DNA of 64,000 nt from JBCCOW01 sp038749105 (GCA_038749105.1 JBCDIM010000016.1:1-64000); one strand, 5' to 3'; positions 8,727 to 17,631 are shown, counted from the first letter of the stretch. Notes: generated from the letters alone by a model not told the origin. Program-made: numbers and translations.

Positions 8727-10154
8727 CTACTCGGCGTCGCCGTTCAGCCGTTCTTTCCACTCAGCGAGCTGTTCGCGGAAGCCGGTCAGGCCTGCGTTGC
8801 CGGCGGTCTGGTAACGCTTCACCACGTTCTCGGGGCCGAGCCAGTCGTAGACATCATCGGTGACGACCGCGTCATTCCCGGCCGCTTCGACGGCCGCGTT
8901 CATCTCATCCACGCTGAGCTGTTCGAGCTTGTAGCGGTCGGTTTCGTCGCACTGGCGGACGAGCGCGCCGACGATCTGGTGGGCGGTGCGGAAGGCGACG
9001 CCCTTCGTGACCAGGTACTCGGCGAGGCTGGTCGCGTCGAGGTAGCCGCGGTCGAGGCCTTGCTTGATGCGGGCTTCGTTGAAGGTGGTGGTGCGGACGA
9101 TGCCGGCGGCGATGTCGAGGCAGTCGCAGACGGTGTCGTAGGCGCTGAACAGATGGCGTTTGTCTTCCTGGAGGTCGCGGTTGTAGCCGATGGTCAGGCC
9201 CTTGCACATGGTGAGCAGGGCGACGAGCGAGCCGTAGACCTGGCCGGTCTTGCCGCGGATGAGCTCGAGCATGTCGGGGTTGCGTTTCTGCGGCATCATC
9301 GACGAGCCGGTGGTGTAGGCGTCGCCGAGGGTGATGAAGCCGAACTCGGTGGAGTTGTAGATGATCCACTGCTCGGCCCAGCGGGAGAGCCAGAGCGAGG
9401 TCATGGATAAGGCGTAGGTGAAGTCGATCGTCGAGTCGCGTGATGCGGTGGAGTACATGCTGTTGTCGTTGGCATAGACCAAGCCAAGCTGTTTACAGGT
9501 CATGTCTCGATCGAGTGGGAGCGATGAGCCAGCGATTGCCCCAGAACCTAGCGGCGAGTCGAAGCTTGTCGAAACACCTGTAAACCGCTCGGTCTTGATG
9601 TGCGAGAACGCATCGACCCAAGCCATCATCTCACCGCCAGCCACGATGGGTTGAGCACGCTGAAGGTGGGTAAAAGAAGGCATGACAACATGCCCATACT
9701 GCTCAGCAAGGCTGATAAAGCCATGCAACAGATGATCGAGCTTGGGCTGAATCACGTTGACGACCACATCGTTAATCCAGATATTGATGTCAGTCGCCAC
9801 CTGATCGTTCCGGCTGCGCCCCGTGTGGAGCTTTCTCCCGGGCTCACCGATCTTTTCGATCAAGGCGGCCTCGACGCACATGTGGACGTCTTCGAGCTCG
9901 ATCTTCCAGCCGGGCCAGGCTTCGCCTTGTTCGTCGATCTCGGACTTGATGGCGTTGAGGCCGGTGGTGATGGCGGAGAGCTCATCGTCGGTGAGGAGGC
10001 CGACGTGGTGGAGCATGGTGGCGTGGGCGATGGACCCGGCGATGTCGTGGGGATAGAGACGCTGATCGATGTCGAGGGAGGCGACGAATCGGGTGGCGAC
10101 GGGGTCGGCCTCGCTGCCGGAGGACTTGGCGTGTTCCCAGGGTTTCTGGCTCAT
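8727..10154 (-). CDS. argH: argininosuccinate lyase
   Basis: 475 residues, a normal family length. It splits argininosuccinate into arginine and fumarate, the last step of arginine biosynthesis, in the cytosol as a homotetramer. The fumarase/aspartase superfamily signature GSSMMPQKRNPD is at residues 283-294, and other family blocks are seen: LHTGRSRNDQVATD, THLQRAQP, SPLGSGAIAGSSLPLDRD and GYNRDLQEDKR. Start is ATG 10154. It lies between signalling genes with no other arginine genes in view. It is on the same strand as its neighbours, but the gaps of 129-175 bp contain palindromic repeats, so co-transcription is doubtful. Confidence 0.97.
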   Translation of the reverse strand: MSQKPWEHAKSSGSEADPVATRFVASLDIDQRLYPHDIAGSIAHATMLHHVGLLTDDELSAITTGLNAIKSEIDEQGEAWPGWKIELEDVHMCVEAALIEKIGEPGRKLHTGRSRNDQVATDINIWINDVVVNVIQPKLDHLLHGFISLAEQYGHVVMPSFTHLQRAQPIVAGGEMMAWVDAFSHIKTERFTGVSTSFDSPLGSGAIAGSSLPLDRDMTCKQLGLVYANDNSMYSTASRDSTIDFTYALSMTSLWLSRWAEQWIIYNSTEFGFITLGDAYTTGSSMMPQKRNPDMLELIRGKTGQVYGSLVALLTMCKGLTIGYNRDLQEDKRHLFSAYDTVCDCLDIAAGIVRTTTFNEARIKQGLDRGYLDATSLAEYLVTKGVAFRTAHQIVGALVRQCDETDRYKLEQLSVDEMNAAVEAAGNDAVVTDDVYDWLGPENVVKRYQTAGNAGLTGFREQLAEWKERLNGDAE

Positions 10155-10207
10155 CGGCGGATGATACGGGAAGGGGTTCCGCGCGATGGAGGGTTGGAGG
10201 ATGCAAC

Positions 10208-10230
10208 AGCCGGCCCGCTACGCGGGGCGG
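10208..10230 (+). repeat. palindromic repeat family C, copy 1
   Basis: 23-nt element beginning AGCCGGCCCGC and then TACGCGGGGCGG. The stem CCCGC/GCGGG encloses a TAC loop. It lies upstream of argH. Confidence 0.6.
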
Positions 10231-10272
10231 GCGGGTGGCAGGTGCGTTCGTGATGTCGAGTGCATCACTGAA

Positions 10273-10295
10273 CCGCGTCGCGTAGCGACCCGGCT
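10273..10295 (-). repeat. palindromic repeat family C, copy 2 (inverted)
   Basis: On the minus strand it reads AGCCGGGTCGC then TACGCGACGCGG. It differs from the copy at 10208 at two stem positions on each side (CC..GG becomes GT..AC), which keeps base pairing. Again it is arranged head-to-head with its neighbour. Confidence 0.6.
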
Positions 10296-10321
10296 ATGGC
10301 ATAGAGAAGATGGGGCGTGGG

Positions 10322-11530
10322 TTAAAGCGGGAGGCCGCCGTCGTCGTCTTCGTCGAAGGGGTTGTCGTCGTCACCGGACCACTCGGCGGTGCCCCAGTCG
10401 TCGGTGTCGGGCTCAGAGGGCTCGGTGTCGAAGAGGGCAGGGTCGGGCAGGTGGCGGTGGTGGATGCGGATGAGCCGGGCGAGCGTTTCGCCGAGGATCG
10501 GGGCCAAGGCCCGGCAGGCGTTGACGACCTCATCGGGGAAGGGCGTCTCGGCGTCGCGGAACAGGCAGAGCACGGCCAGCGACTCGTCGTCGGTCCGGGC
10601 GGCAAACGCGATCACTTCGGCATCGGCGAGATAGGCGGCGTCGTCGCCGATCCACCGTTCGATCGCCGCGTTATCACGGAGGTGGATCAGCTCGTCGCTG
10701 GTGCTGGTGTCGGCGACCTTCGGGGCCAGGACGTCGGCGAGGTGCTGCAGGAGCATGTCGGCGGACTCGGCGGTACAGTCGTGGTTGACGTAGCCGCCGA
10801 GGGAGAACTCGTCCATGGAGCAGGGCAGGAAGACGGCCGCGTTGGACGGGCCGGACTGCCCGACGAGCCATTCGAGGGTCTTGCGGATGACCTGCTCGAG
10901 GTCGAGCTCTTCGGACAGGACATCCTCGACGGTGCGGGTGTCGTCGACGACGCCCTTCATCTGGACGGCCAGCTCCTGGTAGGCGGTGACCAGGTCGTTG
11001 CAGAGCGTGTCGACCTGGCCGGCCACTTCGAGGCGGGCGTCGTTGAGGCGTTTGCAGAGCTTCTTGAGGCGGCGGACCCGGCGGGCGAGCTTGGCGTCTT
11101 TGCGCTGCTTGGCGAGGGTGTGGGCGAGGCGGTCGGTGAGCTCATTGGTGGTGAGCTCGGGCTTGACCAGGAAGTCGGCGGCGCCGGCGGCGAGGGCCTT
11201 GCGGGCGGCGTCGAAGTCGGCGCTGGCCCCGGCGATGAGGGTGGCAACCGCGGGCTTGCTGGGGGAGGGCGCATCGGCGAGCTCGGCAGCCAGCTCGTAG
11301 CCGTCGCCATCGGGGAGGGCGGGGTCGATGATGGCGAGGTCGATGCGCTGGCTATCGACGAGGTCGCGGGCGACGGCGAGGGAGCCGGCCTGGATGATGT
11401 CGAGGGTCTGGCCGTCGGGCCGGCAGTCCCGGAGCAGGGCGGGGACGCGGGTGTCGCGGTCCACGACGAGGACCCGTGCGGGTCGTCGGGACGGGTGGAC
11501 GGCAGCGGTGTCGGTCGATGAGTCGTTCAA
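10322..11530 (-). CDS. REC-domain protein with C-terminal GAF-like region
   Basis: 402 residues if translation starts at TTG 11530, which has GGGAG 6 nt upstream; an in-frame GTG at 11548 has no ribosome site. The receiver domain covers about residues 15-135, with phospho-acceptor Asp in LAIIDPALPDGDGYEL (about residue 69) and the conserved Lys in FLVKPEL. A charged helical linker follows (RRVRRLKKLCKRLNDARLE), then a coiled-coil stretch and a GAF-like domain from about 205 to 350. The last 40 residues are very acidic (DDDNPFDEDDDGGLPL). There is no output DNA-binding or enzymatic motif, so it may act as a signal-integrating adaptor for the neighbouring kinases; this is inference. Confidence 0.78.
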   Translation of the reverse strand: MNDSSTDTAAVHPSRRPARVLVVDRDTRVPALLRDCRPDGQTLDIIQAGSLAVARDLVDSQRIDLAIIDPALPDGDGYELAAELADAPSPSKPAVATLIAGASADFDAARKALAAGAADFLVKPELTTNELTDRLAHTLAKQRKDAKLARRVRRLKKLCKRLNDARLEVAGQVDTLCNDLVTAYQELAVQMKGVVDDTRTVEDVLSEELDLEQVIRKTLEWLVGQSGPSNAAVFLPCSMDEFSLGGYVNHDCTAESADMLLQHLADVLAPKVADTSTSDELIHLRDNAAIERWIGDDAAYLADAEVIAFAARTDDESLAVLCLFRDAETPFPDEVVNACRALAPILGETLARLIRIHHRHLPDPALFDTEPSEPDTDDWGTAEWSGDDDNPFDEDDDGGLPL

Positions 11531-11861
11531 GGCTTTCTCCCAGTCCACGCGGGGGCAGCACGGCTATTGCTCGCTGGCGTGGGCTACGGGAGAGATCGGC
11601 GCGGGGGTGATGCGGTTTGAGTCACGTCGCCGCGCAAATGCTTGCCGGAGCGTTGAGTTGGCGGGTCGTGACGGCTGGGGGGTAACGGCCGGGGACGTTG
11701 CGGGTCCGGCAAGCCGGGCGTTATGGGGTAACCGATAGGACGCCGTGAGGGGATTGGAGACTACGGGTAGCCGGCAATGCCCCCTCTGCGCTCGGCTTGG
11801 TCGGGACTGCCTGGAGAGGGCGTGTATCGTTTGAGCCGGCATGGGGCAAAGGGTTCACCGC
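11531..11861. other. non-coding stretch between divergent genes
   Basis: About 330 bases between the REC gene (minus) and the small plus-strand gene at 11900. I see no convincing reading frame. It probably carries the promoter and a long leader for the REC gene. The segment GGGGTAACCGATAGG near 11727 recalls part of a c-di-GMP-I riboswitch, but the rest of the fold is missing. Confidence 0.4.
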
Positions 11862-11887
11862 GTGCCCCCCGGCAGAGCCGAGGGCTA
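11862..11887 (-). repeat. palindromic repeat family A, copy 1
   Basis: 26-nt element. On the minus strand it begins TAGCCCTCGGCTCT and ends GCCGGGGGGCAC. It is the same length and layout as the copies at 25220 and 26634. Confidence 0.65.
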
Positions 11888-11899
11888 AAAGGGTTTGTT

Positions 11900-12181
11900 A
11901 TGGACGACATGGATTGGCGACGGTTCGCGGCGGAAGATCCTATTCGATGGCGTGGCGATCCGGAGGATGACTGTGTTTGCTACTGGGCGGGGTTGTTGCT
12001 TCGGGCGGAGCAGATGGATGAAGACTCGTGGTGGTGGGCGGTGTATGACGGGGACAAGCAGGTGAATTCGTCGGACAATGAGCCGTTCTCGCATCGCCCC
12101 GAGCCATGCAGGTCGGGAGAGCAGGCGCGGGCGGCGGCGGAGCGCGCGGCGCGGCGGTGGCTGGGTTTGATGGAGAGGTGA
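11900..12181 (+). CDS. small hypothetical protein
   Basis: 93 residues from ATG 11900 (MDDMDWRRFAAEDPIRW). The frame is open further upstream but that part runs through a palindromic repeat and looks non-coding. The protein is rich in Trp (6) and acidic residues, with a Cys pair (DDCVCYWAG); there is no signal peptide or membrane helix. Its end overlaps no gene: the HDOD kinase on the other strand ends 4 bp away. The composition (WWWAVYDGDKQ) looks like a genuine small soluble protein; I do not recognise the family. Confidence 0.5.
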   Translation: MDDMDWRRFAAEDPIRWRGDPEDDCVCYWAGLLLRAEQMDEDSWWWAVYDGDKQVNSSDNEPFSHRPEPCRSGEQARAAAERAARRWLGLMER

Positions 12182-12184
12182 GGG

Positions 12185-14500
12185 TTAGACCGGTTCGGCG
12201 AGGGGGAGGATGAGGGTAGCGGTGGTACCGGAGCCGGGGGTGGAGGTGAGTCGGACTTCGCCATCGTGGGCCGCGGCGAGCTGCTGGACACGGGGCAGGC
12301 CCATGCCGACCTGCCGGCCGGCGGGTTTGGCGGAAAAGAACGGGTCGAGGGCGTGCTGCAGCGTGTCGGGGTCCATGCCGTCGCCGTCGTCGATGACGGA
12401 GATGAACAGGGCGGGCTCGCCGTGCGGCCCCCAGGGTTTGCTGTTGGCGGTAACCGAGAGCGCTTCCTTAGGGTTGGACTGGAGCGCGTTGAGCAGCAGC
12501 TCGGTGACGGCCCGGGCGACCTGATCGCCGTCGAGCAGGGCGGAGGACAGGTCATCACCCAGTGTGAGGTAGATGTCGATCTCGGCCTGCCGCTTCCGGC
12601 GGGTCGACTTGACCTTGCGGACGATGGTGTCGAGCAGGGCGGCGGCGTCGACGGGCTTGCGGTCGGCCTTGGGCGGCTCGGCGAACATGTGCAGGCAGGT
12701 GATCAGGTCCGAAAGCCGGTGGGCTTCGCGGAAGATCTGCTGGGCGGCGGCCTGGTTTTTGGAGCCGCCTTCGAGGGACATAGACAAGAGCTGCGATCGG
12801 CCGGAGATGACGGCAAGCGGGTTGTTCATCTCGTGGGCGGCGCCGGCGGCCATCTCGCCGAGGCGGGCCATGGAGGCTTGTTTGAGCAGCGTGTCTTGGG
12901 CGTCTTGCAGGGCGGTGTTGGCTTCGGCGAGCTGTTCGCCGAGTCGGCGGGCGCCGTCGTGCTGCGCGGCTGCGGCGATCGCGGCACCCCAGGTGCGGGT
13001 CAGCGGCGTGAGGATCGAGGCGACGGGCAGAGCAGGGCGGTCGTGCAGCAGCAACGCAGCGGTCCCCCAGCCCGAGGCGAGCGGAAGCATCTCGATCTCT
13101 CGGAGGTCATCGGCCTCCATCAGTTCGTCGGCGACCCAGGGCAACACACCGGTGAGGGACATGCTGCCCGAGGAGCCGGTGGCTTCGGTATCCAGAGCAC
13201 GGAGGTCGGGCGCGGCCGGCGGTTGATCGAGGACCTTTGCGTCGAGGGGTTCGCCCTCGGGGGTGTACCTGCAGAGCAGCCAGGCGGCGGGCTCGTCGGG
13301 GGTTTCGGGCAGGGGGTGGAGCAGGGCGTAGAAGCCGGGCCCAAAGAGCTCGGCGGCACAGCGTGCGGCGCGGTCGAGCAGGTCTTGCACGGATCGGCCG
13401 GGGGTCGCCAGGGCGTGGAAGTCGGCGATGGACTGGAGGACGCGGGCCTGGATCGCGGCGGCGCGGGAGCGGTGGTCGAGGGTGGCGTTGAGCTTGCCGA
13501 GGGCGGCGTTGGCCTTCTGGATGGAGGCGAAGAACTGCTCACGGGACGGCAGCTCGTGCATGCCCAGGGCTTTGCCGCGTTCTTCGAGTGCGGGGTAGAG
13601 GTCTTGGGTGGCGGCGTGGACGAGGTCGAGGTCGAAGCCGAGCTGCTGGGCGAGGGCGTCGGGGTCGGGGGTCAGGGGGTGGTTGCCGGAGTAGCCGATG
13701 TGCTGGGCGCGGGCGATGGCGTCGGCGAGCTGGATCAGCCCGACCAGCCGTTGATGGGGCAGGGCGGGAAGAGACGCGAACGGCGAGCCGTGGAGCCAGA
13801 TGCAGTCTTGGAGGGCGAGCGGCAGGCCCCACTGCTCGGCCAAGCGTTTGCCCGCCGTGTGGTGGTCGATGCCGATGAGCTGGCGTTCGTAGGTGGCGAT
13901 GTTGCCCTGGTGTGCGGCCGCGAGGGCGACGCACTTGGCGTAAGACTTGGGCAGCGCCAGGTCGAGAGCGAGCTTGCCCACATCATGAAGCAGCCCGCAG
14001 ACGAAGGCCTCGTCGGGGTTGAGTTCGGGGTCGCGATGGGCCTTGGCGAGCATCTCGGCGGCGACAGCCACCGCGAGGGAATGCGACCAGAACCCGGCGC
14101 GGTCAAAGCCGGGCGTTTCGGGCTCGGCGTTATCCCGTTGTGGCGTCAGGCTGCGGCGGTCATCCGCGTCCTGATGCTGCTGCTGGAAGAGCTCAAAGAC
14201 CTTGAGCGACAGCACCGCGTTGCGGACCGTGTTGAAGCCGAGCAGCACCACGGCCCGCTCGACCGACATCACCGGCTGGTTTCCGTCGCGGACGCCCCGG
14301 TCGGCGGTACGGCAGAGCGAGAGGATCTTGGCGGTGAGCGGCGGGTCGGCGGAGATCAGCTCGACGACCTCACGGGTCTCGGAGGCGTCGGAAGCGGTGA
14401 GCTGGAGCAGACGGGTAGCGATGGCCGGCAGGGTCGGGAGGGTGTCGATCTGCCGGAGGATGAGCTCGAGTCGTCTGGGCTGGGAGACTTCGGAAACCAT
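12185..14500 (-). CDS. HDOD-GAF sensor histidine kinase
   Basis: 771 residues from ATG 14500. The N-terminal HDOD domain (about 8-220) starts QIDTLPTLPAIATRLLQL and includes FVCGLLHDVGKLALD and GIDHHTAGKRLAEQWGLP. A GAF-like domain lies at about 330-510. A coiled linker leads to the kinase core with acceptor His at about residue 556 (AAHEMNNPLAVISGRSQLL) and a HATPase domain to the end (DDGDGMDPDTL, PAGRQVGMGLPRVQQ). HDOD fused to a histidine kinase is uncommon outside Planctomycetota and some Proteobacteria. It is cytosolic. The downstream-most partner in the same orientation is the HTH-REC regulator encoded about 100 bp upstream, a plausible cognate regulator. Confidence 0.9.
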   Translation of the reverse strand: MVSEVSQPRRLELILRQIDTLPTLPAIATRLLQLTASDASETREVVELISADPPLTAKILSLCRTADRGVRDGNQPVMSVERAVVLLGFNTVRNAVLSLKVFELFQQQHQDADDRRSLTPQRDNAEPETPGFDRAGFWSHSLAVAVAAEMLAKAHRDPELNPDEAFVCGLLHDVGKLALDLALPKSYAKCVALAAAHQGNIATYERQLIGIDHHTAGKRLAEQWGLPLALQDCIWLHGSPFASLPALPHQRLVGLIQLADAIARAQHIGYSGNHPLTPDPDALAQQLGFDLDLVHAATQDLYPALEERGKALGMHELPSREQFFASIQKANAALGKLNATLDHRSRAAAIQARVLQSIADFHALATPGRSVQDLLDRAARCAAELFGPGFYALLHPLPETPDEPAAWLLCRYTPEGEPLDAKVLDQPPAAPDLRALDTEATGSSGSMSLTGVLPWVADELMEADDLREIEMLPLASGWGTAALLLHDRPALPVASILTPLTRTWGAAIAAAAQHDGARRLGEQLAEANTALQDAQDTLLKQASMARLGEMAAGAAHEMNNPLAVISGRSQLLSMSLEGGSKNQAAAQQIFREAHRLSDLITCLHMFAEPPKADRKPVDAAALLDTIVRKVKSTRRKRQAEIDIYLTLGDDLSSALLDGDQVARAVTELLLNALQSNPKEALSVTANSKPWGPHGEPALFISVIDDGDGMDPDTLQHALDPFFSAKPAGRQVGMGLPRVQQLAAAHDGEVRLTSTPGSGTTATLILPLAEPV

Positions 14501-14505
14501 GGGTT

Positions 14506-14600
14506 TAGAAGTTGGAAGCTGGAATTTGGAAGTTGGAAGTGGTGATCTAGGGAAGAGTGCGGCTCTTCTGGATTCCAGCTTCTAACTTCTAGCTTCTTCA
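14506..14600. repeat. inverted GAAGTTGGAAGCTGGAA-type intergenic repeat
   Basis: The left arm at 14506-14541 is built of GGAAGTTGGAAG-like units. The right arm at 14568-14600 is the reverse complement with about 20 of 24 bases matching over the core (TAGAAGTTGGAAGCTGGAA against TAGAAGTTAGAAGCTGGAA). It fills most of the gap between the HDOD kinase and the HTH-REC gene. Confidence 0.6.
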
Positions 14601-15218
14601 TCACCCCGCGAGGTGGGCGTCGATGCGGGCCATGAGGTGCTTGACGTCGAACGGCTTCTTGATGAACTCGTCGGCGCCGGAGGCGATCAACTCGTCGATC
14701 TCGGCCTGGTTGACGACGCCGGAGACGATGATGACCTTCATGCCCACGAGGTCGGGGTTCTTGCGGACGGTCTTGCAGACGACGTTGCCGTTGATATCCG
14801 GGAGCATGTAGTCGAGGATCATCAGGTCGGGCTTGAACTCGGTGGTGACGACGCCGGCGTCGTAGCCGGTGCTGGCCGAGCGGACGTCGTACTTGTCCGA
14901 GCCTTCGAGCAGGTCGGTGAACAGCTCGACGATGCGGGGGTCGTCGTCGACGACGAGGACGCGCTTGCGGGCGGTGGTCTCGAAGTCGTCGGTAGGGATC
15001 TCGTTGGCCTTCATGAACCGGATCAGGTCCTCGCGCGGGATGCGTCGGAAGCGTGATCCGGGGACGCGGAAGCCCTTGAGCCGGCCGGCGTCGAAGCAGC
15101 GGATGATCGTCTGCTGGGAGACCTTGCAGACCTCGGCCGCTTCGCCGGTGGTGAAGACCTGTTTGTTGCGGAGCTCATCGGAGAGCCCCGAGGACGGGGT
15201 GGTGTCGTGGCTGGCCAT
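14601..15218 (-). CDS. response regulator with N-terminal excisionase/MerR-like HTH
   Basis: 205 residues from ATG 15218, with GGAG 7 nt upstream. Residues 21-75 form a helix-turn-helix of the excisionase/MerR type (FTTGEAAEVCKVSQQTIIRCFDAGRLKGFRVPGSRF) as found in helix_turn_helix_17 proteins. Residues 86-203 are a receiver domain with the acidic pair D91/D92, phospho-acceptor D136 (LMILDYMLPD), S166 and K188 (FIKKPF). The order HTH then REC is the reverse of most response regulators. It is encoded just upstream of the HDOD kinase on the same strand, so it is its likely partner. Confidence 0.9.
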   Translation of the reverse strand: MASHDTTPSSGLSDELRNKQVFTTGEAAEVCKVSQQTIIRCFDAGRLKGFRVPGSRFRRIPREDLIRFMKANEIPTDDFETTARKRVLVVDDDPRIVELFTDLLEGSDKYDVRSASTGYDAGVVTTEFKPDLMILDYMLPDINGNVVCKTVRKNPDLVGMKVIIVSGVVNQAEIDELIASGADEFIKKPFDVKHLMARIDAHLAG

Positions 15219-15404
15219 GGCGTAGCTCCGACCGATCCGCCGGCCGCCGCGGACAGAGCGGGGGCTGGTGGATTGCCTAGGTTCTCCAGCTTGACATCGG
15301 GTGCCCGGGGGGCCGACTTAACGGCCCATCGGGATGGCAAGCACCGCGAGAGAGGGGTGGGGTCCGGGTGTGCGGACGGGGGCAGCGGGGCGCCTGATCT
15401 CGGC

Positions 15405-16103
15405 CTACTTCAGCTCGACGGACCAGTAGGCGTTGTCGAGGAACGCCCGCCAGGAGGCGTACTTACCGGAGCCGAGGCGGAGGTGGATCACGGGGTTCCG
15501 GTTGGGCTTGACGGGCTTGCGGATCAGGGGCATCCGGGCCTGCCGGGGCGTTCGGCCACCCTTCTTCGAGTTGCAGGCCACGCAGCAGCACACCAGGTTG
15601 TCCCAGGACGCGCCGCCGCCCTGGCTGCGGGGGATGACGTGGTCCAGCGACAGCTCGGAGGTGGGGAAGTGCTTGCCGCAGTACTGGCACTGGTTGCGGT
15701 CCCGGGCGAAGATGTTGCGGCGGTTGAGCTTGACGTCTTGAGCGGGCAGCCTGTCATAGCCGAGCAGTCGGATGACCTTGGGGACCGCGATCTTCATGCG
15801 GACAGTCGAGACCCACTCGTAGGGCTCGACCTCGTCGCCCCCGGAAGCGTCATCGGCCACAAGCAGGTCGTGCATGGCTGAGGCCTCTGCCCAGGAGCCG
15901 AAGTCGTAGGCGGTGTATGAGCCGTCGTCGACGCGGATGACCTCGGCAAGGTCGCGGAAGAGCATAGAGAACGCCCGCTTGGCGTTGACTACGCGGACGG
16001 CCATCCACATGCGGTTGAGCACCAGGACGTGGCTGTGGATCGGGGAAGGGTGGGGCGGGTGGGGCGGGGTGGCAGACAGATGGTGGGCGGTCGGGGTGGT
16101 CAC
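15405..16103 (-). CDS. HNH endonuclease
   Basis: 232 residues if started at GTG 16103, which has GGAAG 7 nt upstream; the frame also reaches a GTG at 16145. The first 20 residues are Pro/His-rich and may not be conserved. A conserved block follows (LVLNRMWMAVRVVNAKRAF). The HNH domain sits in the C-terminal half: CQYCGKHF, ELSLDHVIPRSQGGGASWDN and CCCVACNSKKGGRTP, giving two CxxC zinc ligand pairs and the catalytic DH. This type of stand-alone HNH protein is widespread in Planctomycetota and other phyla; the role is unknown (DNA repair or defence possible). Confidence 0.85.
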   Translation of the reverse strand: MTTPTAHHLSATPPHPPHPSPIHSHVLVLNRMWMAVRVVNAKRAFSMLFRDLAEVIRVDDGSYTAYDFGSWAEASAMHDLLVADDASGGDEVEPYEWVSTVRMKIAVPKVIRLLGYDRLPAQDVKLNRRNIFARDRNQCQYCGKHFPTSELSLDHVIPRSQGGGASWDNLVCCCVACNSKKGGRTPRQARMPLIRKPVKPNRNPVIHLRLGSGKYASWRAFLDNAYWSVELK

Positions 16104-16350
16104 GGCAGCGCTTCCGGGGATACGGAACCAAGCCCAATCGGGCACTGGATGATAACGCCCGTCCCGTGGAAAAGAAGTGCGTAAGTGTCAAAGTCGTGTT
16201 TGGATGGCGGCATCTTGGGGACGGGCGGCGAGACCCCGGTGCGAGGCTGGATGACCGGGGATGTAAGGGGATTGAAACCGGGCGGACGCCTTGACGGGAG
16301 GGCAGCGGTACGGTTCAATGCTCCGTCCGCCCCAGGGCGGAGCAGCCCTT

Positions 16351-16432
16351 GGGGGGTTGCCGGAGCGGCCAAACGGGGCAGACTGTAAATCTGCTGGCAT
16401 TGCCTACAGTGGTTCGAATCCACTACCCCCCA
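16351..16432 (+). tRNA. tRNA-Tyr (GTA)
   Basis: Class II tRNA. The acceptor stem GGGGGGT pairs with ACCCCCC, the D arm is CCG GAGCGGCCAAA CGG, the anticodon stem is GCAGA/TCTGC with loop CTGTAAA (anticodon GTA), there is a long variable arm (TGGCATTGCCTAC), and the T arm is AGTGG TTCGAAT CCACT. The discriminator is A432 and CCA is not encoded. A GC-rich hairpin (TCCGCCC/GGGCGGA) lies directly upstream, and another (CCGAGC/GCTCGG at 16484-16501) lies about 50 bp downstream. Confidence 0.97.
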
Positions 16433-16620
16433 TTTCAAGTGTGCGTGGACAGGGGATGATGGGATCCGCCCAGTACGGGCACACCGAGCAGGGTCGCTCG
16501 GCGGTTGTTCGGGATCTGTGATTGGACATCGCGGTTTTCGGGGCCGGACGGCTGGCTTTTTGCGTGATCTGCGCGGCTCGCTAGCATGTGGCCTTCTCCA
16601 AAGCCTTGAGGGGATTGCCC

Positions 16621-17631
16621 TTGCGTCGGTCAGCCAAACCTATCCGCATTGTCGCCCGCACCAGCAAGCTTTCGCGGGTGCAAGCGACCATCGTGGGCCG
16701 TGGGCTGGCCCGGGCCGATCCCAACCTCATCGTGCAGCACCGCTGGCTCGAGTCCGAGGGCGATCAGCACACCGGCATCGCCCTGGCCGAGCGGGGGGGC
16801 AAGGGGCTGTTCACGCGGGGCGTCGAACAGGTGCTTCTGGATGGCGACTCGGACGTCGCGGTCCACTCCATGAAAGACGTGCCGTCCGACACGGCGACGC
16901 CGGGGCTGAGCCTGGCGGCGGTGCCCAAACGCGGACCGGTGGGGGACGTGCTGGTGGGGCCGTCGGGGCAGCCGATCACGATCGATGAGCTGCCACAGGG
17001 TGCGGTGCTCGGAACGGCTAGCGCGAGGCGGGCGGCTCAGATCCGGGCGGTCCGGCCCGACGTCCGGGCGGTGCTGATGCGGGGCAACGTGCCGACGCGG
17101 CTCGAGAAGGTCCAGGCCGAGGACGGGGTGTATGACGCCACGCTGCTGGCCGCCGCGGGGCTGCTCCGGTTGGGCTTCCGCGACCTGGCGGGCCAACCGC
17201 TGGGCCTCGACACCATGCTGCCTGCCGCGGGGCAGGGCGCGCTCTGCCTGCAGTGCCGCGGCCAGGACCACGTCACCGTCGCCCGCTGCATGCCGCTCAA
17301 TGACCCGGCCTCCGCCACCGCGATCCACGCCGAGCGTGAACTCGTCGCCGGGCTCGGCGCCGACTGCCACTCCCCCATCGCCGTCTACGCCCACCCCCTC
17401 GACCCCGAGACAACCCAGGCCGAACGCAACGCCGACAGCCACTGGTTCCGGCTGCGGGCACGCGTCTGGTCGGCCGACGGCTCACGCACCGCCACCTTCG
17501 ACGACCAGATCAAGACGCTCCACCTGCGTCGCCTGGTCAAGCGGGCGATCGTCTCGCTCAAGGAGCAAGGGGCCCAGCAGATGCTGACCGACGCCCAGCG
17601 GCAGCCGGCGATCGAGCCGCTACCCACCTAA
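16621..17631 (+). CDS. hemC: hydroxymethylbilane synthase (porphobilinogen deaminase)
   Basis: 336 residues if started at TTG 16621, which has GAGGGG 7 nt upstream and gives RRSAKPIRIVARTSKLSRVQ, matching where family members begin; a GTG at 16588 is in frame but lacks a ribosome site. The enzyme joins four porphobilinogens into hydroxymethylbilane in tetrapyrrole synthesis (cytosol). Family blocks seen are LFTRGVEQVLL, DVAVHSMKDVP, LGTASARRAAQ, RGNVPTRLEKV and LPAAGQGALCLQCR. The Cys that binds the dipyrromethane cofactor is about residue 249 (GADCHSPIAVYA). No other heme genes are nearby; tRNA-Tyr is upstream. Confidence 0.95.
   Translation: MRRSAKPIRIVARTSKLSRVQATIVGRGLARADPNLIVQHRWLESEGDQHTGIALAERGGKGLFTRGVEQVLLDGDSDVAVHSMKDVPSDTATPGLSLAAVPKRGPVGDVLVGPSGQPITIDELPQGAVLGTASARRAAQIRAVRPDVRAVLMRGNVPTRLEKVQAEDGVYDATLLAAAGLLRLGFRDLAGQPLGLDTMLPAAGQGALCLQCRGQDHVTVARCMPLNDPASATAIHAERELVAGLGADCHSPIAVYAHPLDPETTQAERNADSHWFRLRARVWSADGSRTATFDDQIKTLHLRRLVKRAIVSLKEQGAQQMLTDAQRQPAIEPLPT

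Noticed and set aside
6876..9410. Long plus-strand open frame of over 800 codons
   Set aside because: It runs opposite to the FHA kinase and argH genes; high GC makes such antisense frames common and the composition is not protein-like.
11700..11890. c-di-GMP-I riboswitch-like pieces (GGGGTAACCGATAGG, GGCAAAGGG)
   Set aside because: The fragments occur in the wrong order and the central stems of the fold cannot be formed.
16530..16565. Rho-independent terminator after tRNA-Tyr
   Set aside because: The stem before the T run is only three base pairs.
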